Shown: positions 18,011 to 27,552, counted from the first letter of the stretch. The stretch is DNA of 64,000 nucleotides from Leptolyngbya sp. FACHB-8 (GCF_014695575.1 NZ_JACJOO010000075.1:1-64000), one strand, 5' to 3'. The notes: generated by a model not told the origin, from the letters alone. Numbers and translations are program-made.

Positions 18011-19153
18011 TCAGGTGCTAGTAAGTTGAGTCCATAGGCGATCATACAGATCAATGGTGTTACCCACATTCGCCAAGGGCTCACACTTTTCTAGCACGTT
18101 ATCAGGTGGGAACAGGCGCTCATCGGACTTGAGTTTGGAATCGAGAAGATCCAAGGTTTTCTTGTTAGGAGTAGCCAATTGTAAGCGACTGGATACTTTG
18201 GAGGCGCTTTCCGGCTTCAGCACGTAGTCCATCCAGGCGTAGGCAGCCTCCACGTTTGGTGCTGTTTTTGGGATAGCGATGGTATCCGTCCACACCGTCG
18301 CACCACTGGCGGGAATGACGTATTTCAAGTCGGTGTTTTGCTGCACCACATCCAGTGCATCCACGGAGTAGGCGTGGGAAATCAACAAATCACCTGGGAT
18401 AATGCGATCGCGCCACCCATCTGTCGTAAAGGCACTGATAGCAGGCTTCAATTCCTCTAATTTCTTAAAGGCCGCTTCAACTTCTTTTGGATTGGTCGTG
18501 CTGTTGGAGTAGCCAAGCATCTTTAAGACCGCCCCTGTCACTTCCCTTACATCATTGAGCAGGCTTACCTTACGAGACAGTTTTTTCTTATTATCCCAAA
18601 GGTAATCCCAGTCAGTAATCTCAGCTCCTAATTTGGCAGCATTGTAGACCAACCCAGTCGTGCCCCAGGTGTAGGGTAGGCTAAAACCATTCTTGGGATC
18701 GTAGGGAGGGCTTTGCCACTGAGGAAGCAGATCCGCCAGCTCAGGAACGCGGTCCTGGTCAATCTCAGTCAGCAGCCCCATCTCGATCATCTGCTCCACC
18801 ATGTAGTCAGAGGGGTAGATGATGCTGTACTGGCTACCCCCACCGGCCTGCAACTTCGCCAGCATCGTTTCGTTGGAGTCATAGATGTCGGCGACCACTT
18901 TAATACCGGTCTGCTTTTCAAAATCAGCTAATACTTCATCGTTGACATAGGCCGACCAGCTATAGATATAAAGGGTCTTATCACCGCTTGCGGACGTGGA
19001 TGCAGAAGCATCCGGGTCACTACTGCCAAGATTGCGGGCGCAGTTGGATAGCACCACCCCTGTCATCGCCGCAGTAGACAGTTGCAGAAAACGCCGCCGA
19101 CTGCTGGAAAGATTTTGAAAAGAGCGGGATGGAACCGACCCTCGCTTAGGCAT
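18011..19153 (-). CDS. potD: Polyamine-binding lipoprotein PotD
   Basis: A 380-residue extracytoplasmic binding protein of the PotD/PotF type (LYIYSWSAYVNDEVLADFEK, then GGGSQYSIIYPSDYMVEQMI). The N terminus has SRRRFLQLSTAA, a twin-arginine-like motif, and a lipobox LSNC (Cys38), so it is probably exported folded and lipid-anchored. It delivers the substrate to PotB/PotC. It lies 447 bases downstream of potA, an unusually wide gap filled with hairpin elements. Confidence 0.92.
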   Translation of the reverse strand: MPKRGSVPSRSFQNLSSSRRRFLQLSTAAMTGVVLSNCARNLGSSDPDASASTSASGDKTLYIYSWSAYVNDEVLADFEKQTGIKVVADIYDSNETMLAKLQAGGGSQYSIIYPSDYMVEQMIEMGLLTEIDQDRVPELADLLPQWQSPPYDPKNGFSLPYTWGTTGLVYNAAKLGAEITDWDYLWDNKKKLSRKVSLLNDVREVTGAVLKMLGYSNSTTNPKEVEAAFKKLEELKPAISAFTTDGWRDRIIPGDLLISHAYSVDALDVVQQNTDLKYVIPASGATVWTDTIAIPKTAPNVEAAYAWMDYVLKPESASKVSSRLQLATPNKKTLDLLDSKLKSDERLFPPDNVLEKCEPLANVGNTIDLYDRLWTQLTST

Positions 19154-19473
19154 AGATCAAACTCCTCAAGGCTATAGATTTAAGGGTAAAAGGTGCCGCC
19201 ACAAAACATTCAGTTGTTGAAAAGAACCGTAAATTTACGGGCTAGCAAAAAAACAATTCCCAGCGACGAATTGCTTTTATAAAAGAAAAGCTGCGGCCTT
19301 GATACACAAAAAATTTAGTCCCTGAATGTCTCGAGGAATGATGAATAGATACAGTCAACTATGGAATGCAGGCAAGTTCCGTACACCGTGAACAGCTCTG
19401 CAAATTTTCCAGCCGTGCTACTCCGCTGTAGAAGAAATCGCGCCGATATAGCCTTACCTAATTTTGTTAGAAC

Positions 19474-19522
19474 AGTTGATTTTCGAGAAGCCATACTCCG
19501 TGCGGCTTCTCGAAAATCAACT
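19474..19522. terminator. 19-bp perfect hairpin downstream of potA
   Basis: AGTTGATTTTCGAGAAGCC (19474-19492) pairs fully with 19504-19522 around an 11-base apex. It lies after potA in the direction of transcription and may reduce readthrough into potD. Confidence 0.6.
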
Positions 19523-19533
19523 ATTTAATCAAA

Positions 19534-19593
19534 TAGGACTTACCCATTTCGTTGGGTACGTTCCATACACTCAACGAACATGGGTAAGCCCTG
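19534..19593. mobile_element. Short family C element, 60 bp
   Basis: The ends are AGGACTTACCCA and TGGGTAAGCCCTG, joined by a hairpin only; the GGACTTGC segment of the longer copies is absent. AATCAAA occurs on both sides (19527-19533 and 19594-19600) as a likely target duplication that reaches the potA stop codon. Confidence 0.65.
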
Positions 19594-19600
19594 AATCAAA

Positions 19601-20767
19601 TCACGCTGGGGTCAGCGCATGGGTCAGCGCCAAGCAGTCAGCATAAGACCAGTAAAGGTAGACTGTATCGCCCAATTCCAACAGGCTGCCCTGGCGGTTA
19701 GGCTGAAGAACCGTTATACGCTCGGTTTTACCATCCCGACAGAAATCGCCTGGCTCTAAATCTACAACGTAGTGAACGTGAGTTCCCAGGTACATCGTGT
19801 TTTGTACCCGGCCCTTATAACAGTTGACATTTGCATCCAAAGGTTCAGGACTGAGGTGCACATTCTCAGGCCGAAGACTCAAAACAACTGCCTCCCCCAC
19901 CGAACCACTCCACCCCTCCGCAGGGTGAACCAGAATACGCATTCCACTTTCCGTGGTAATTTTCAGCAGACTGGCATCTGCTGCTTCCACAAAACCATGC
20001 AGCAAATTGGTATCACCAATGAAATCAGCCACGAAAGGAGTCTGGGGGTTTTCGTAAATTTGGCTGGGAGTGCCAATCTGCTCAATACGTCCCCCATTCA
20101 TAACGGCGATACGGTTGGAAAGGCTCAGGGCTTCCTCCTGGTCATGGGTCACCATCACAAAGGTGACGCCCAATTCCTGGTGCAGCGTAGACAGCTCGAC
20201 CTGCATTTCCTTTCGCAGTTTCAAATCTAATGCCCCTAGGGGTTCATCCAGTAATACCACCGTCGGGCGGTTCACTAAGGCTCGAGCCAGGGCAACTCGC
20301 TGCTGCTGACCGCCGGAGAGTTGGCTGGGGTAGCGGCGGGCAAAGGAATCCATCTTGACCAATTGCAGCGCTTCCTCAACCCGTCTCAGAATTTCCGCCG
20401 TCCCATGTTTTTTGATGCGGAGACCAAACGCGACATTCTCCCAGACCGTTAAGTGACCAAATAAGGCGTAGCTTTGGAAGACTGTATTGACAGGCCGTCG
20501 ATAGGGAGGCACGTTTGCCATCCCCTGTCCTCGAATCAGGACATCCCCAGACGTAGGTTGCTCAAAACCCGCAATCAAGCGCAGAGTTGTGGTTTTTCCA
20601 CAGCCGGATGGCCCCAGAATACTAAAAAACTCTCCCTGGCGAATTCCCAGATCAATACCCCGAACTGCTGTATCTCCGTTGTAGACCTTGAAGACTTTGC
20701 GCAGTTCCACATCGTACCGAGCATTTGTCTCTGTCGCTGTCTGGTTATGTGTAATGGTCTGAGCCAT
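19601..20767 (-). CDS. potA: Polyamine ABC transporter ATPase PotA
   Basis: A 388-residue ABC ATPase. Walker A is GPSGCGKTT (52-60), the Q loop is in VFQSYALFGHLTV, the signature is LSGGQQQRVALARAL, and Walker B is VVLLDEPLGALD, followed by the switch His in MVTHDQEEAL. The C-terminal ~110 residues form the TOBE regulatory domain typical of PotA/CysA (LSLRPENVHLSP). It powers PotB/PotC at the inner face of the membrane. It is transcribed divergently from pbp2. Substrate by family and by the neighbouring potBCD. Confidence 0.92.
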   Translation of the reverse strand: MAQTITHNQTATETNARYDVELRKVFKVYNGDTAVRGIDLGIRQGEFFSILGPSGCGKTTTLRLIAGFEQPTSGDVLIRGQGMANVPPYRRPVNTVFQSYALFGHLTVWENVAFGLRIKKHGTAEILRRVEEALQLVKMDSFARRYPSQLSGGQQQRVALARALVNRPTVVLLDEPLGALDLKLRKEMQVELSTLHQELGVTFVMVTHDQEEALSLSNRIAVMNGGRIEQIGTPSQIYENPQTPFVADFIGDTNLLHGFVEAADASLLKITTESGMRILVHPAEGWSGSVGEAVVLSLRPENVHLSPEPLDANVNCYKGRVQNTMYLGTHVHYVVDLEPGDFCRDGKTERITVLQPNRQGSLLELGDTVYLYWSYADCLALTHALTPA

Positions 20768-21200
20768 GAAAAGTCCCCGCAGTCACGCAATCTCAACTCG
20801 AATGGTTACCCGATCTACCCCGCTAAGCGGTGCTTGAAAAGTCTCAGAAAGAGCTCCTTGATTAGAAGAAATTAATTTTTATTCATAGTGGATGAAAATT
20901 AACGGTTCTAATCTCCCTTGATTGAGCCTACCTAAGTATTTGGGCAGTTGGGGAAATCAACGGTTAAACGCGATACCATTGAACGTTAGTCCGTAGCATA
21001 GCTTAAAGTTATGGACGATCACTATAGAGATATTTCTAAAATCTTTCCTCAATTCAAGTTGAGTACTGTGGTGTAGCCTTCCAGCTTAGAAGCTCGTCTG
21101 ACCGTCCAATGATGAAGTCGGCTAGACTGGCAAATTGAGCAGGTTGCTTTCAACAGTCAAGCTAACCCTCATATGTTTTGAATAGATAGCGATCGCCCTC
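20768..21200. other. Divergent spacer potA / pbp2
   Basis: This 433-bp spacer must hold the promoters of both genes. An AT-rich block at ~20868-20900 is a candidate for potA. A HIP1 site lies directly before the PBP2 start. I found no exact NtcA-type GTA-N8-TAC site and no hairpin element here. Confidence 0.4.
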
Positions 21201-23003
21201 ATGACTCTGACGAAAAACGGTTTACTAGGCCAACGGGACAGCACCCGTACCGTAGGGCAACGATACCAATCGGTTGTTGTCATGTTTTTCATTACTCTGG
21301 CCCTCTTGGGAGGTATTGGTAGTCGTCTAGCCTACCTACAACTGGTACAGGGTGAACAAAACCGCCAGTTAGCTGACAATAACCGCATTCGACTAATTCC
21401 CCGACAACCGGAGCGGGGGCGGATTTTGGATCGGAAAGGCCGCACCTTAGCCGGAAGCCGTCTGTCCTTCGCCGTCTTTCTGTGGCCGATCGCCAATAAA
21501 GAAGCTGAGTGGAAGCCTATCGTTCAAAAAGTCTCGAAGATCCTCAATATTCCTCCTAAGGTAATTGAGGATCGTCTAACACAGGCCGGGTATCACTCGC
21601 CTACCTTAGTGCGCATTGCCCGAGGCATCAGTCCAGCTCAGGTTACGGCATTAGCCGAACTTAGTCCCGAGCTGAACGGTGTCCAGGTAGAAGGGGAAGC
21701 GGTGCGCTATTACCCGAACGGTGACCTGGGAGCTCATGTGCTGGGCTACACGGGGGAACTCACTGATGATGAGTTGAAAGATAACCTGGACAAGGGCTAC
21801 CGGCTGGGGGATGTCATTGGCCAAATGGGGGTCGAATCATCCTTTGAGCCTCGCCTGCGGGGTGAGTGGGGTGGCCAGCAGGTAGAAGTCGATGGTGCTG
21901 GCCGTGTGCTACGGGTGCTGGGCGAAAAATCTGCTCGCGCTGGAAATACAGTCACCCTCACCCTGGATCTGGATGTGCAACGGGCCGCAGAGGCAGCTTT
22001 GGGCGATCGCAAAGGGGCCGTCATTGCCATTGATCCCCGCAATGGTGCAGTACTAGCCATGGTTAGCCGCCCCACCTTCGACCCCAATATCTTCTCAGGC
22101 CGTGTTACTGATGACCAGTGGCAAGAACTGCAAGAGAAACAGTACCCCTTTGTCAATCGAACGTTACAGGGCTTTCCACCCGCCAGCACCTTCAAAATTG
22201 TGACCACAACTGCTGCCATTGAGTCGGGTAGTTTCTCCCCCACAGCGGTACTACCCACCTACCCATTCGTTTCAGTCGGTGGCATTCAGTTTTGGGATTG
22301 GAACCGGGCCGGTTTTGGGCCGTTGAACTTCCCAGGGGCCATGGCCATGAGCAGTGACACTTTCTTCTATCAAACTGCCATGCGAATGGGTGGCGAAACC
22401 TTAATTGAGTGGACGCGCCGCTATGGCTTTGGCAGTAAAACAGGCATTGAATTAAGTGATGAAGAGGCAGCCGGATTGGTGCCTGACGAAGCCTGGAAAC
22501 AAGAAAATATTGGTGAAGGCTGGTTTATTGGTGACAGCATTAATATGTCTATTGGCCAGGGCTTCATGCAAGCTTCGCCGCTGCAAGTGGCCCGGATGTT
22601 TGCGGTACCAGCCAACGGTGGCTACCTGGTTAAACCGCACCTGCTAAAAGACAACGAAGAAGCTAAGCAGTGGCGAGAATCGCTCAACATATCCCCCACC
22701 ACGGTAAGGGTGTTGGAGCAGGGGTTACGGCGAGTGGTTACCGCGGGAACAGGGAAGGTACTGAATGTTCCGGACCTCCCCCCCATCGCTGGCAAAAGTG
22801 GCACGGCTGAGGATCCTCCTCGGCACTCTCATGCCTGGTTTGGAGCCTATGCCCCCTTCGATAAACCTGAAATTGTCGTCGTTGCCTTCGTTGAGAACTC
22901 AGCCGCAGGCGGGGGTGGTAAAGTAGCGGGCCCGATTGTGCTTCAAGTCTTACAAACCTATTTTGGTAAGGCGAAGTCAACGGCGAATCAGCCTGCGAAT
23001 TGA
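21201..23003 (+). CDS. mrdA: Penicillin-binding protein 2 (peptidoglycan transpeptidase)
   Basis: A 600-residue class B PBP with one N-terminal membrane anchor (~25-46), a PBP dimer domain (ERGRILDRKGRTLAGSRL) and a transpeptidase domain. The active Ser is in PASTFK (Ser329-Lys332), the second motif is around AMSSDTFF, and the third is KSGT (532-535). It cross-links peptidoglycan in cell elongation with the RodA-type synthase, which is not in the window. The ATG at 21201 comes 3 bases after a HIP1 octamer and has no strong ribosome binding site. Confidence 0.9.
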   Translation: MTLTKNGLLGQRDSTRTVGQRYQSVVVMFFITLALLGGIGSRLAYLQLVQGEQNRQLADNNRIRLIPRQPERGRILDRKGRTLAGSRLSFAVFLWPIANKEAEWKPIVQKVSKILNIPPKVIEDRLTQAGYHSPTLVRIARGISPAQVTALAELSPELNGVQVEGEAVRYYPNGDLGAHVLGYTGELTDDELKDNLDKGYRLGDVIGQMGVESSFEPRLRGEWGGQQVEVDGAGRVLRVLGEKSARAGNTVTLTLDLDVQRAAEAALGDRKGAVIAIDPRNGAVLAMVSRPTFDPNIFSGRVTDDQWQELQEKQYPFVNRTLQGFPPASTFKIVTTTAAIESGSFSPTAVLPTYPFVSVGGIQFWDWNRAGFGPLNFPGAMAMSSDTFFYQTAMRMGGETLIEWTRRYGFGSKTGIELSDEEAAGLVPDEAWKQENIGEGWFIGDSINMSIGQGFMQASPLQVARMFAVPANGGYLVKPHLLKDNEEAKQWRESLNISPTTVRVLEQGLRRVVTAGTGKVLNVPDLPPIAGKSGTAEDPPRHSHAWFGAYAPFDKPEIVVVAFVENSAAGGGGKVAGPIVLQVLQTYFGKAKSTANQPAN

Positions 23004-23016
23004 CGTTTCTATCATT

Positions 23017-23110
23017 TATAGCAATGTGCAAGTGCGTTAAGTACAGCAACGGCAATGTGGGGCACTTCGTGCCCCACGTTGCCATACTTAATTAATGTGC
23101 ACAGCGCTAG
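23017..23110. mobile_element. Family D MITE-like element, 94 bp
   Basis: It begins TATAGCAATGTGCA and ends TGTGCACAGCGCTAG. The central hairpin GGCAATGTGGGGCAC / GTGCCCCACGTTGCC has apex TTC and one mismatch. Two relatives at 30081 and 38871 have the same layout and length. It lies between the convergent PBP2 and cyclase genes. Confidence 0.75.
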
Positions 23111-23149
23111 ATGGAGTGGTACCCATTCCATCAACGATGAATGCCAGCC

Positions 23150-24535
23150 CTATTTTTTTCCTTTTAATAAATACGTCACCATTTCCCCCTTACCTTTGAC
23201 CAAAATTTGGCCCCGTTCTTCAAAGACAAATTGGTACTTCAGACACTCGTAGGTCGTGTCGGTCACCTGAATCTCGTTTGGCAGCCCCTGAGATTCCATC
23301 CGGCTGGCCGTGTTGACAGTATCGCCCCAGAGGTCGTAGGCAAATTTTTTCAAGCCTATAACACCAGCAACAACAGGGCCCGTATGAATTCCAATCCGTA
23401 ACAAAATGGGTCGACCGAAGTAGAAGCTAAATTTTTCTAGAGCATCTTGCATCGCAAGGGCCATGTTAGCGATCGCCACCGCATGGTCTTCCCGGTAATG
23501 GGGTACCCCTGCCACCACCATGTAAGCATCGCCAATGGTTTTAATCTTCTCCAGGGCAAACTCTTCTACAAGCTCATCGAACATAGAAAAGACGGTGTTG
23601 AGCAACTCCACAATTTGATCTGGGGTCATGTGGGCTGAAAGCTGAGTGAAGTCGACAATATCTGCAAACAGCACGGTGACAGTCGAAAAATTATCGGCAA
23701 CGGTGCGCTGATTGCGTAGCAAGCGCTCCGCGACAGACTGGGGCAGAATGTTGAGCAGGAGTGCTTGCGATCGCGATCGTTCGTCGTCTAACTGTCGACG
23801 AATCACAAACTCCGTGTGAAACAACTGATCAATCAGGTACACCACCAGAACGGACATTCCCGAAATCCACACCATATCGAACAGCACATCTGCTGCTGCG
23901 GTGCCCTCCGGGAATAGAGGCAACCCCAGAAGGCCATTCACCCCGAAGTAGTAGGCATAGGCTCCTAAATGAGAAACCAGGTGTAGCCGCCAGCGAAATG
24001 GGATAACAGTGGCCTGAGCAAAAAATAGCATGGTCCACCCAGAAATATCTGGATTGATGTGCCCGCTGAGGGTTTCGGGAATTTCGGTGAGAACGCTCAC
24101 GGCCCAAGAGAGCGTTAGGAACATGAGGGATAGGTTGCTATGCCGGGGCGATCGCTGCAACCACACCAACAGCCCAGCCAGCACCACGGCCGTCAGCAGA
24201 TTCATCACAGCTTGAGCATCCACCGAGCTAGTCGGCAAAACCCAGGCCCTCACCCAATCCAGGGCAGCATAGGTGGCAAAATAACCAAACGCTAGCAGCA
24301 TGCCCAAGCCTAACCGCCGTCGCATGAAAAGGCGTTGCCACAGGGCGTAGGTCATGCGACCAGTGTCATCCGGTCGTTCCAGAAAGAAACGAACAAACCG
24401 GCGAGCAAACTGAATAGTCGGTATCACGGGGCGATCGCCGTCTAGAAAGCGAGGAGGTGTTGAGTGGCTCTTGGGCTGATCCCATCTGGTACACACCAGC
24501 CGATCAATCCAATAGCCAGGCCTTAAATAACCCAT
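23150..24535 (-). CDS. Membrane-bound class III adenylate/guanylate cyclase
   Basis: A 461-residue protein. The N-terminal ~240 residues contain about six hydrophobic segments. The C-terminal catalytic domain starts near TVLFADIVDFTQLS (two metal-binding Asp), continues with KIKTIGDAYMVVAG and DLWGDTVNTASRMES (transition-state Asn and Arg). The Lys in KTIGDAY and the Asp in YDLWGD form the pair usual for ATP specificity, so adenylate cyclase is more likely than guanylate cyclase. It would make cAMP from ATP in response to an unknown membrane signal. It converges with pbp2. The long hydrophilic N-terminal ~70 residues leave the start somewhat open. Confidence 0.88.
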   Translation of the reverse strand: MGYLRPGYWIDRLVCTRWDQPKSHSTPPRFLDGDRPVIPTIQFARRFVRFFLERPDDTGRMTYALWQRLFMRRRLGLGMLLAFGYFATYAALDWVRAWVLPTSSVDAQAVMNLLTAVVLAGLLVWLQRSPRHSNLSLMFLTLSWAVSVLTEIPETLSGHINPDISGWTMLFFAQATVIPFRWRLHLVSHLGAYAYYFGVNGLLGLPLFPEGTAAADVLFDMVWISGMSVLVVYLIDQLFHTEFVIRRQLDDERSRSQALLLNILPQSVAERLLRNQRTVADNFSTVTVLFADIVDFTQLSAHMTPDQIVELLNTVFSMFDELVEEFALEKIKTIGDAYMVVAGVPHYREDHAVAIANMALAMQDALEKFSFYFGRPILLRIGIHTGPVVAGVIGLKKFAYDLWGDTVNTASRMESQGLPNEIQVTDTTYECLKYQFVFEERGQILVKGKGEMVTYLLKGKK

Positions 24536-24626
24536 TCAGGTATAGCTGCACGCCAGGAAGAGGAGTAACGTATCTATATCGAGAGAGGTAGGGTGCTGCC
24601 CCGTCGAATTATCGAGAGATAGCAGT

Positions 24627-26201
24627 ATGGCTCGAAGTCAAATTATTCAAATTCTACGTCGTGCTTACCAAACAATTGGTATTGCAACAAAGCAAAAAAT
24701 TTCCATTGGTGAGGCTGAGGGGTTATTAACATCCCAGTCCCACTTATCCCGTCGAGAGTTTTTATACGGCAGTCTGGTTACGGGGGCAACTCTGGGTTTA
24801 CGCCCCAAAGAGGTAACACAGGTTATTAGTAATCCCAAAATTTTGGTCGTAGGTGCGGGAGTTGCCGGTCTGACGGTGGCCTATCGGCTACAACAGGCTG
24901 GCATAGCGGTTGATCTGGTAGATGCGTCTCAACGGGTGGGGGGACGGTTGCGCAGTCTGCGAGACTGGCCCGGATGCCCCAATCCGGTAGAACTGGGGGG
25001 GGAATTTATTGATACCCGGCATACAGCGGTGCACGCATTGGTGCAAGAGCTGGGCTTGCCCCTGGCAGATTTGCGAGAAGCTGATCGCGGGCTGGAGGCA
25101 GAAGTTTTCTTTTTCAACGGGCAGCGAGTTTCTCACAAGGCCGTGATTGATGCTTTTATTCCATTAGCTGAAAAGCTCAATCGGGATTTAGCTGCCATTG
25201 GCGACGCCACACCCAATTACCGCAATGCCAATCGTGCGACTCAAGCCCTCGATCGCCTTTCGCTGGATGCATACCTGGATACGGTCGATATTGATCCGAT
25301 GATTCGCGATCTGGTGCGTGTTGCCTACATCACGGAGTATGGCCGTGACAGCGGAGATCAGACCTGCCTGAACATGCTGTTTTTGATTGGAACGGAGTCC
25401 GGCCAGTGGAGCACCTACGGCACCAGTGATGAACGCTGGCATGTTATTGGAGGAAATGAGCAAATTCCTAAAACCCTGGCTCAACGGTTGCGATCGCCCA
25501 TTCAATCAGAAACGGTCTTAGAATCAATCCGCGAAACCGATACTGGCACCTATCAGGTCAGCCTGCGGCAGGGAGCGACCAGCCGAGAACGCACCTATGA
25601 AGGGGTTGTTCTGGCAGTACCTTTTACGGTGTTGCGGCAGGTGGAATTAGCAGTAAAGTTACCCCCAGCTAAACGGGCAGCGATCGCTCAACTGGGGTAC
25701 GGCACCAGTACCAAGCTCGTCGTTCCCTTGCGAGAGCGAATCTGGCGTAATCGCTATGGTTCTACCATTAGTGTTTACACTGATCAGGCTTTTCAAAATA
25801 CCTGGGAGAGTGCCCGTTACACGCCCGGCAGCAGTGGCTGGATCACCAACTTACGGGGTGGTGCAGAAGGCATTCGGCTGGGAGAAGGAACTCCTGAAGC
25901 ACAGGGCGATCGCCTGATCAGGAGTCTGAGTCCCCTCTTCCCAGGTATTGATCAAGTACAGAGAGGGCAAGCCCTACGAGCTTACTGGGCGGCAGAGCCC
26001 TATGCTCTGGGGTCCTACTCTTGCTACCGACCGGGTCAGTGGACTCAGTTTGGTGGAGCCGAAGCGGAACCTGTGGGTAACTTATGGTTTGCTGGAGAGC
26101 ACTGCTCCCTCAGCTCTCAAGGGTATATCAATGGCGCGGTTGAATCTGCAGAAGTGGCTGCACAACAGGTGCTCAAAACTTTGAGAGGACAGTCGGTATA
26201 G
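24627..26201 (+). CDS. Flavin amine oxidase (FAD-dependent), possibly exported
   Basis: A 524-residue flavin monoamine oxidase-family protein. An SRREFLYGSL twin-arginine-like motif (41-50) precedes a hydrophobic stretch, suggesting Tat export of the folded flavoprotein. The dinucleotide-binding motif is VVGAGVAGLTVAYRL (~74-88), followed by GGRLRSL. The C-terminal FAD motif is NLWFAGEHCSLSSQGYINGA. It would oxidise an amine or amino acid with release of ammonia and peroxide; substrate unknown. Given the pot genes nearby, a polyamine is possible, but that is only a guess. Confidence 0.87.
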   Translation: MARSQIIQILRRAYQTIGIATKQKISIGEAEGLLTSQSHLSRREFLYGSLVTGATLGLRPKEVTQVISNPKILVVGAGVAGLTVAYRLQQAGIAVDLVDASQRVGGRLRSLRDWPGCPNPVELGGEFIDTRHTAVHALVQELGLPLADLREADRGLEAEVFFFNGQRVSHKAVIDAFIPLAEKLNRDLAAIGDATPNYRNANRATQALDRLSLDAYLDTVDIDPMIRDLVRVAYITEYGRDSGDQTCLNMLFLIGTESGQWSTYGTSDERWHVIGGNEQIPKTLAQRLRSPIQSETVLESIRETDTGTYQVSLRQGATSRERTYEGVVLAVPFTVLRQVELAVKLPPAKRAAIAQLGYGTSTKLVVPLRERIWRNRYGSTISVYTDQAFQNTWESARYTPGSSGWITNLRGGAEGIRLGEGTPEAQGDRLIRSLSPLFPGIDQVQRGQALRAYWAAEPYALGSYSCYRPGQWTQFGGAEAEPVGNLWFAGEHCSLSSQGYINGAVESAEVAAQQVLKTLRGQSV

Positions 26202-26574
26202 TGCGGTCGCTAAGCCATACACAGCCTCCAGGTGAGGCAATCTGACGTGTCTATTGTTGCGTGTGCAAAACGCACGCAACAATAGGGGTTTTTCGAGTGC
26301 CACACAATGCGTTGTACTCAAAAGCGAAACTTCGCGTCTATGCTCCTTCCTGTGTCGAGGTAAAAGCCTGCCCTGTATTGAGGCAAAAGCTTGCTGGGTA
26401 GGAATTTAGGGCGATCGCAAAAAAGTAAAGATATTCTTAAAATCGACTAAATAAGCGCCATAATTCGGTTAAGTTACACGGTGCTAAGTGTAAATACTCA
26501 GCCTAAAGAGGCTTGGTTTAACTCTGACGAGTCGATCAGTCTTAAACCAGCCCATGTGAAACCAATGGCATCGC
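26202..26574. other. Spacer amine oxidase to pentapeptide gene
   Basis: Apart from the two hairpins at 26251-26322, the 373-bp spacer contains a HIP1 site and AT-rich sequence (~26420-26470) that could hold the promoter of the pentapeptide gene. Nothing else is recognised. Confidence 0.4.
26251..26322. repeat. Two adjacent hairpins after the amine oxidase
   Basis: The first is a 15-bp stem with one wobble (26251-26265 with 26271-26285; CTATTGTTGCGTGTG). The second (26288-26322) reads GAGTGCCACACAATGCGTTG and is a decayed version of the family A/B hairpin GAGTGCCGCGC. The order, an ATTGTTGCGTG stem then a CGAGTGCC stem, is that of family A copies 35092 and 44416, so this may be a decayed family A copy without recognisable ends. 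Confidence 0.6.
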
Positions 26575-27102
26575 ATGAACGTAGAAGATCTTTTACAACA
26601 GTACGCTGAAGGACGGCGTGACTTTTCTGGAATTAACTTGACTCAGGCGAACCTGTTTGAAGCCAATCTTCAAGACATCAACCTTCAGGGCAGCAACCTG
26701 AATGGGGCCTATCTGCCCTATGCCAACCTGAGCCGGGCAAATCTTGAAGATGCACAATTGCAAGGGGCCGACTTAAGCCATGCCCGATTGCAGTCCACCA
26801 ATCTAAATCGAGCTAAGCTGCATCAGACAAATCTCTCTCGTGCTATCTGCTCGTATTCCACCTTCCAGGGCGCTAATCTATCAGATGCGAATTGCCAAAC
26901 TACTGATTTTCGGTACGCTGACCTATCACAGGCAAACCTCACCCAGGCCAATCTGGTTAATGCTAATTTAGAACACACGAACCTGACCCAGGCCAATCTC
27001 CAACAAGCCAATTTGTTTCGATCCCAGGGGGGGAGTTTCAAGGAGAGTGTCTCTGACACCCGAACAATTTTCCCCGATGGGCATCGAAATGGGGATGGCT
27101 AA
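26575..27102 (+). CDS. Pentapeptide-repeat protein
   Basis: A 175-residue protein. After a short leader (MNVEDLLQQYAEGRRDFSG) it consists almost wholly of A(D/N)Lxx repeats (ANLFEANLQDINLQGSNL), predicted to form a right-handed quadrilateral beta helix. No signal peptide or membrane segment, so cytoplasmic. The function of such proteins is usually unknown. Its leader resembles that of the second pentapeptide protein at 29029 (MNARELLQRYAAKQTNF), so the two are likely paralogues. Hairpin elements bound it on both sides. Confidence 0.92.
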   Translation: MNVEDLLQQYAEGRRDFSGINLTQANLFEANLQDINLQGSNLNGAYLPYANLSRANLEDAQLQGADLSHARLQSTNLNRAKLHQTNLSRAICSYSTFQGANLSDANCQTTDFRYADLSQANLTQANLVNANLEHTNLTQANLQQANLFRSQGGSFKESVSDTRTIFPDGHRNGDG

Positions 27103-27120
27103 CGCTTCTCTTTAAGAATT

Positions 27121-27231
27121 CAGCAACTCCCATTATGAGCTTCAAAGGCGAGAGTTCGCACCTTTGAAGCTTGAAGATAGACCGCCTTCGGCGGTCTATC
27201 TTCAAGCTTCAATTTAAAGTGGAAATTGCTG
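27121..27231. mobile_element. Family B element, 111 bp
   Basis: The ends CAGCAACTCCCATT and AAAGTGGAAATTGCTG are imperfect inverted repeats. The core is a 23-bp perfect stem (27164-27186 with 27190-27212, loop TTC). It matches the core at 32-80 except for three positions, and each change is matched in the other arm. It lies 18 bases after the pentapeptide gene stop. Confidence 0.75.
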
Positions 27232-27240
27232 TTAAAAATC

Positions 27241-27327
27241 TGTTCTGGATGTGTAGTTGTTTATTGTATGTGTAGTTGTTTGTTGTGGAAAAGGAACTCG
27301 CATTCTTTCCACAGCAAACAACCACAC
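27241..27327. repeat. Hairpin related to 9711-9769, with a direct repeat of one arm
   Basis: GTGTAGTTGTTTGTTGTGG (from 27270) pairs with 27305-27327. Its first part, TGTGTAGTTGTTT, also occurs just upstream at 27250-27262, as if the arm had been partly duplicated. It begins TGTTCTGGATGTGTAGT, like the 9700 copy. Confidence 0.6.
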
Positions 27328-27552
27328 GTTTGAAACACAATTTCTTTAAGCAAGTATGTTTTGAGGGTACAAAAACCTAGATTCTATGGCTCTAAAGTAT
27401 CGCTCAATCAGCAATCTCCCAGTTTTTCAGGTGAGAGATTTGCTTTTTAATGAGAAAGCCCCTCGTTTCTCCATGGTTTATGCTAGTAGAAAAGTGTGTT
27501 ACATCCCTTTATAAGCTGGGTTATCGCTTTTACGGGCTCACCCGTTAGGGAA

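Larger units (their letters stand above)
19154..19600. other. Element-filled gap between potA and potD
   Basis: The 447-bp gap inside the pot gene set holds a hairpin (19474-19522) and a short family C element (19534-19593). The ~300 bp nearest potD could hold a separate promoter for potDBC, but I see no convincing motif. Confidence 0.5.

Noticed and set aside
20768-21200. NtcA site controlling potA
   Set aside because: Only GTA-N8-AAC-like approximations were seen, no exact GTA-N8-TAC with a suitably placed -10 box.
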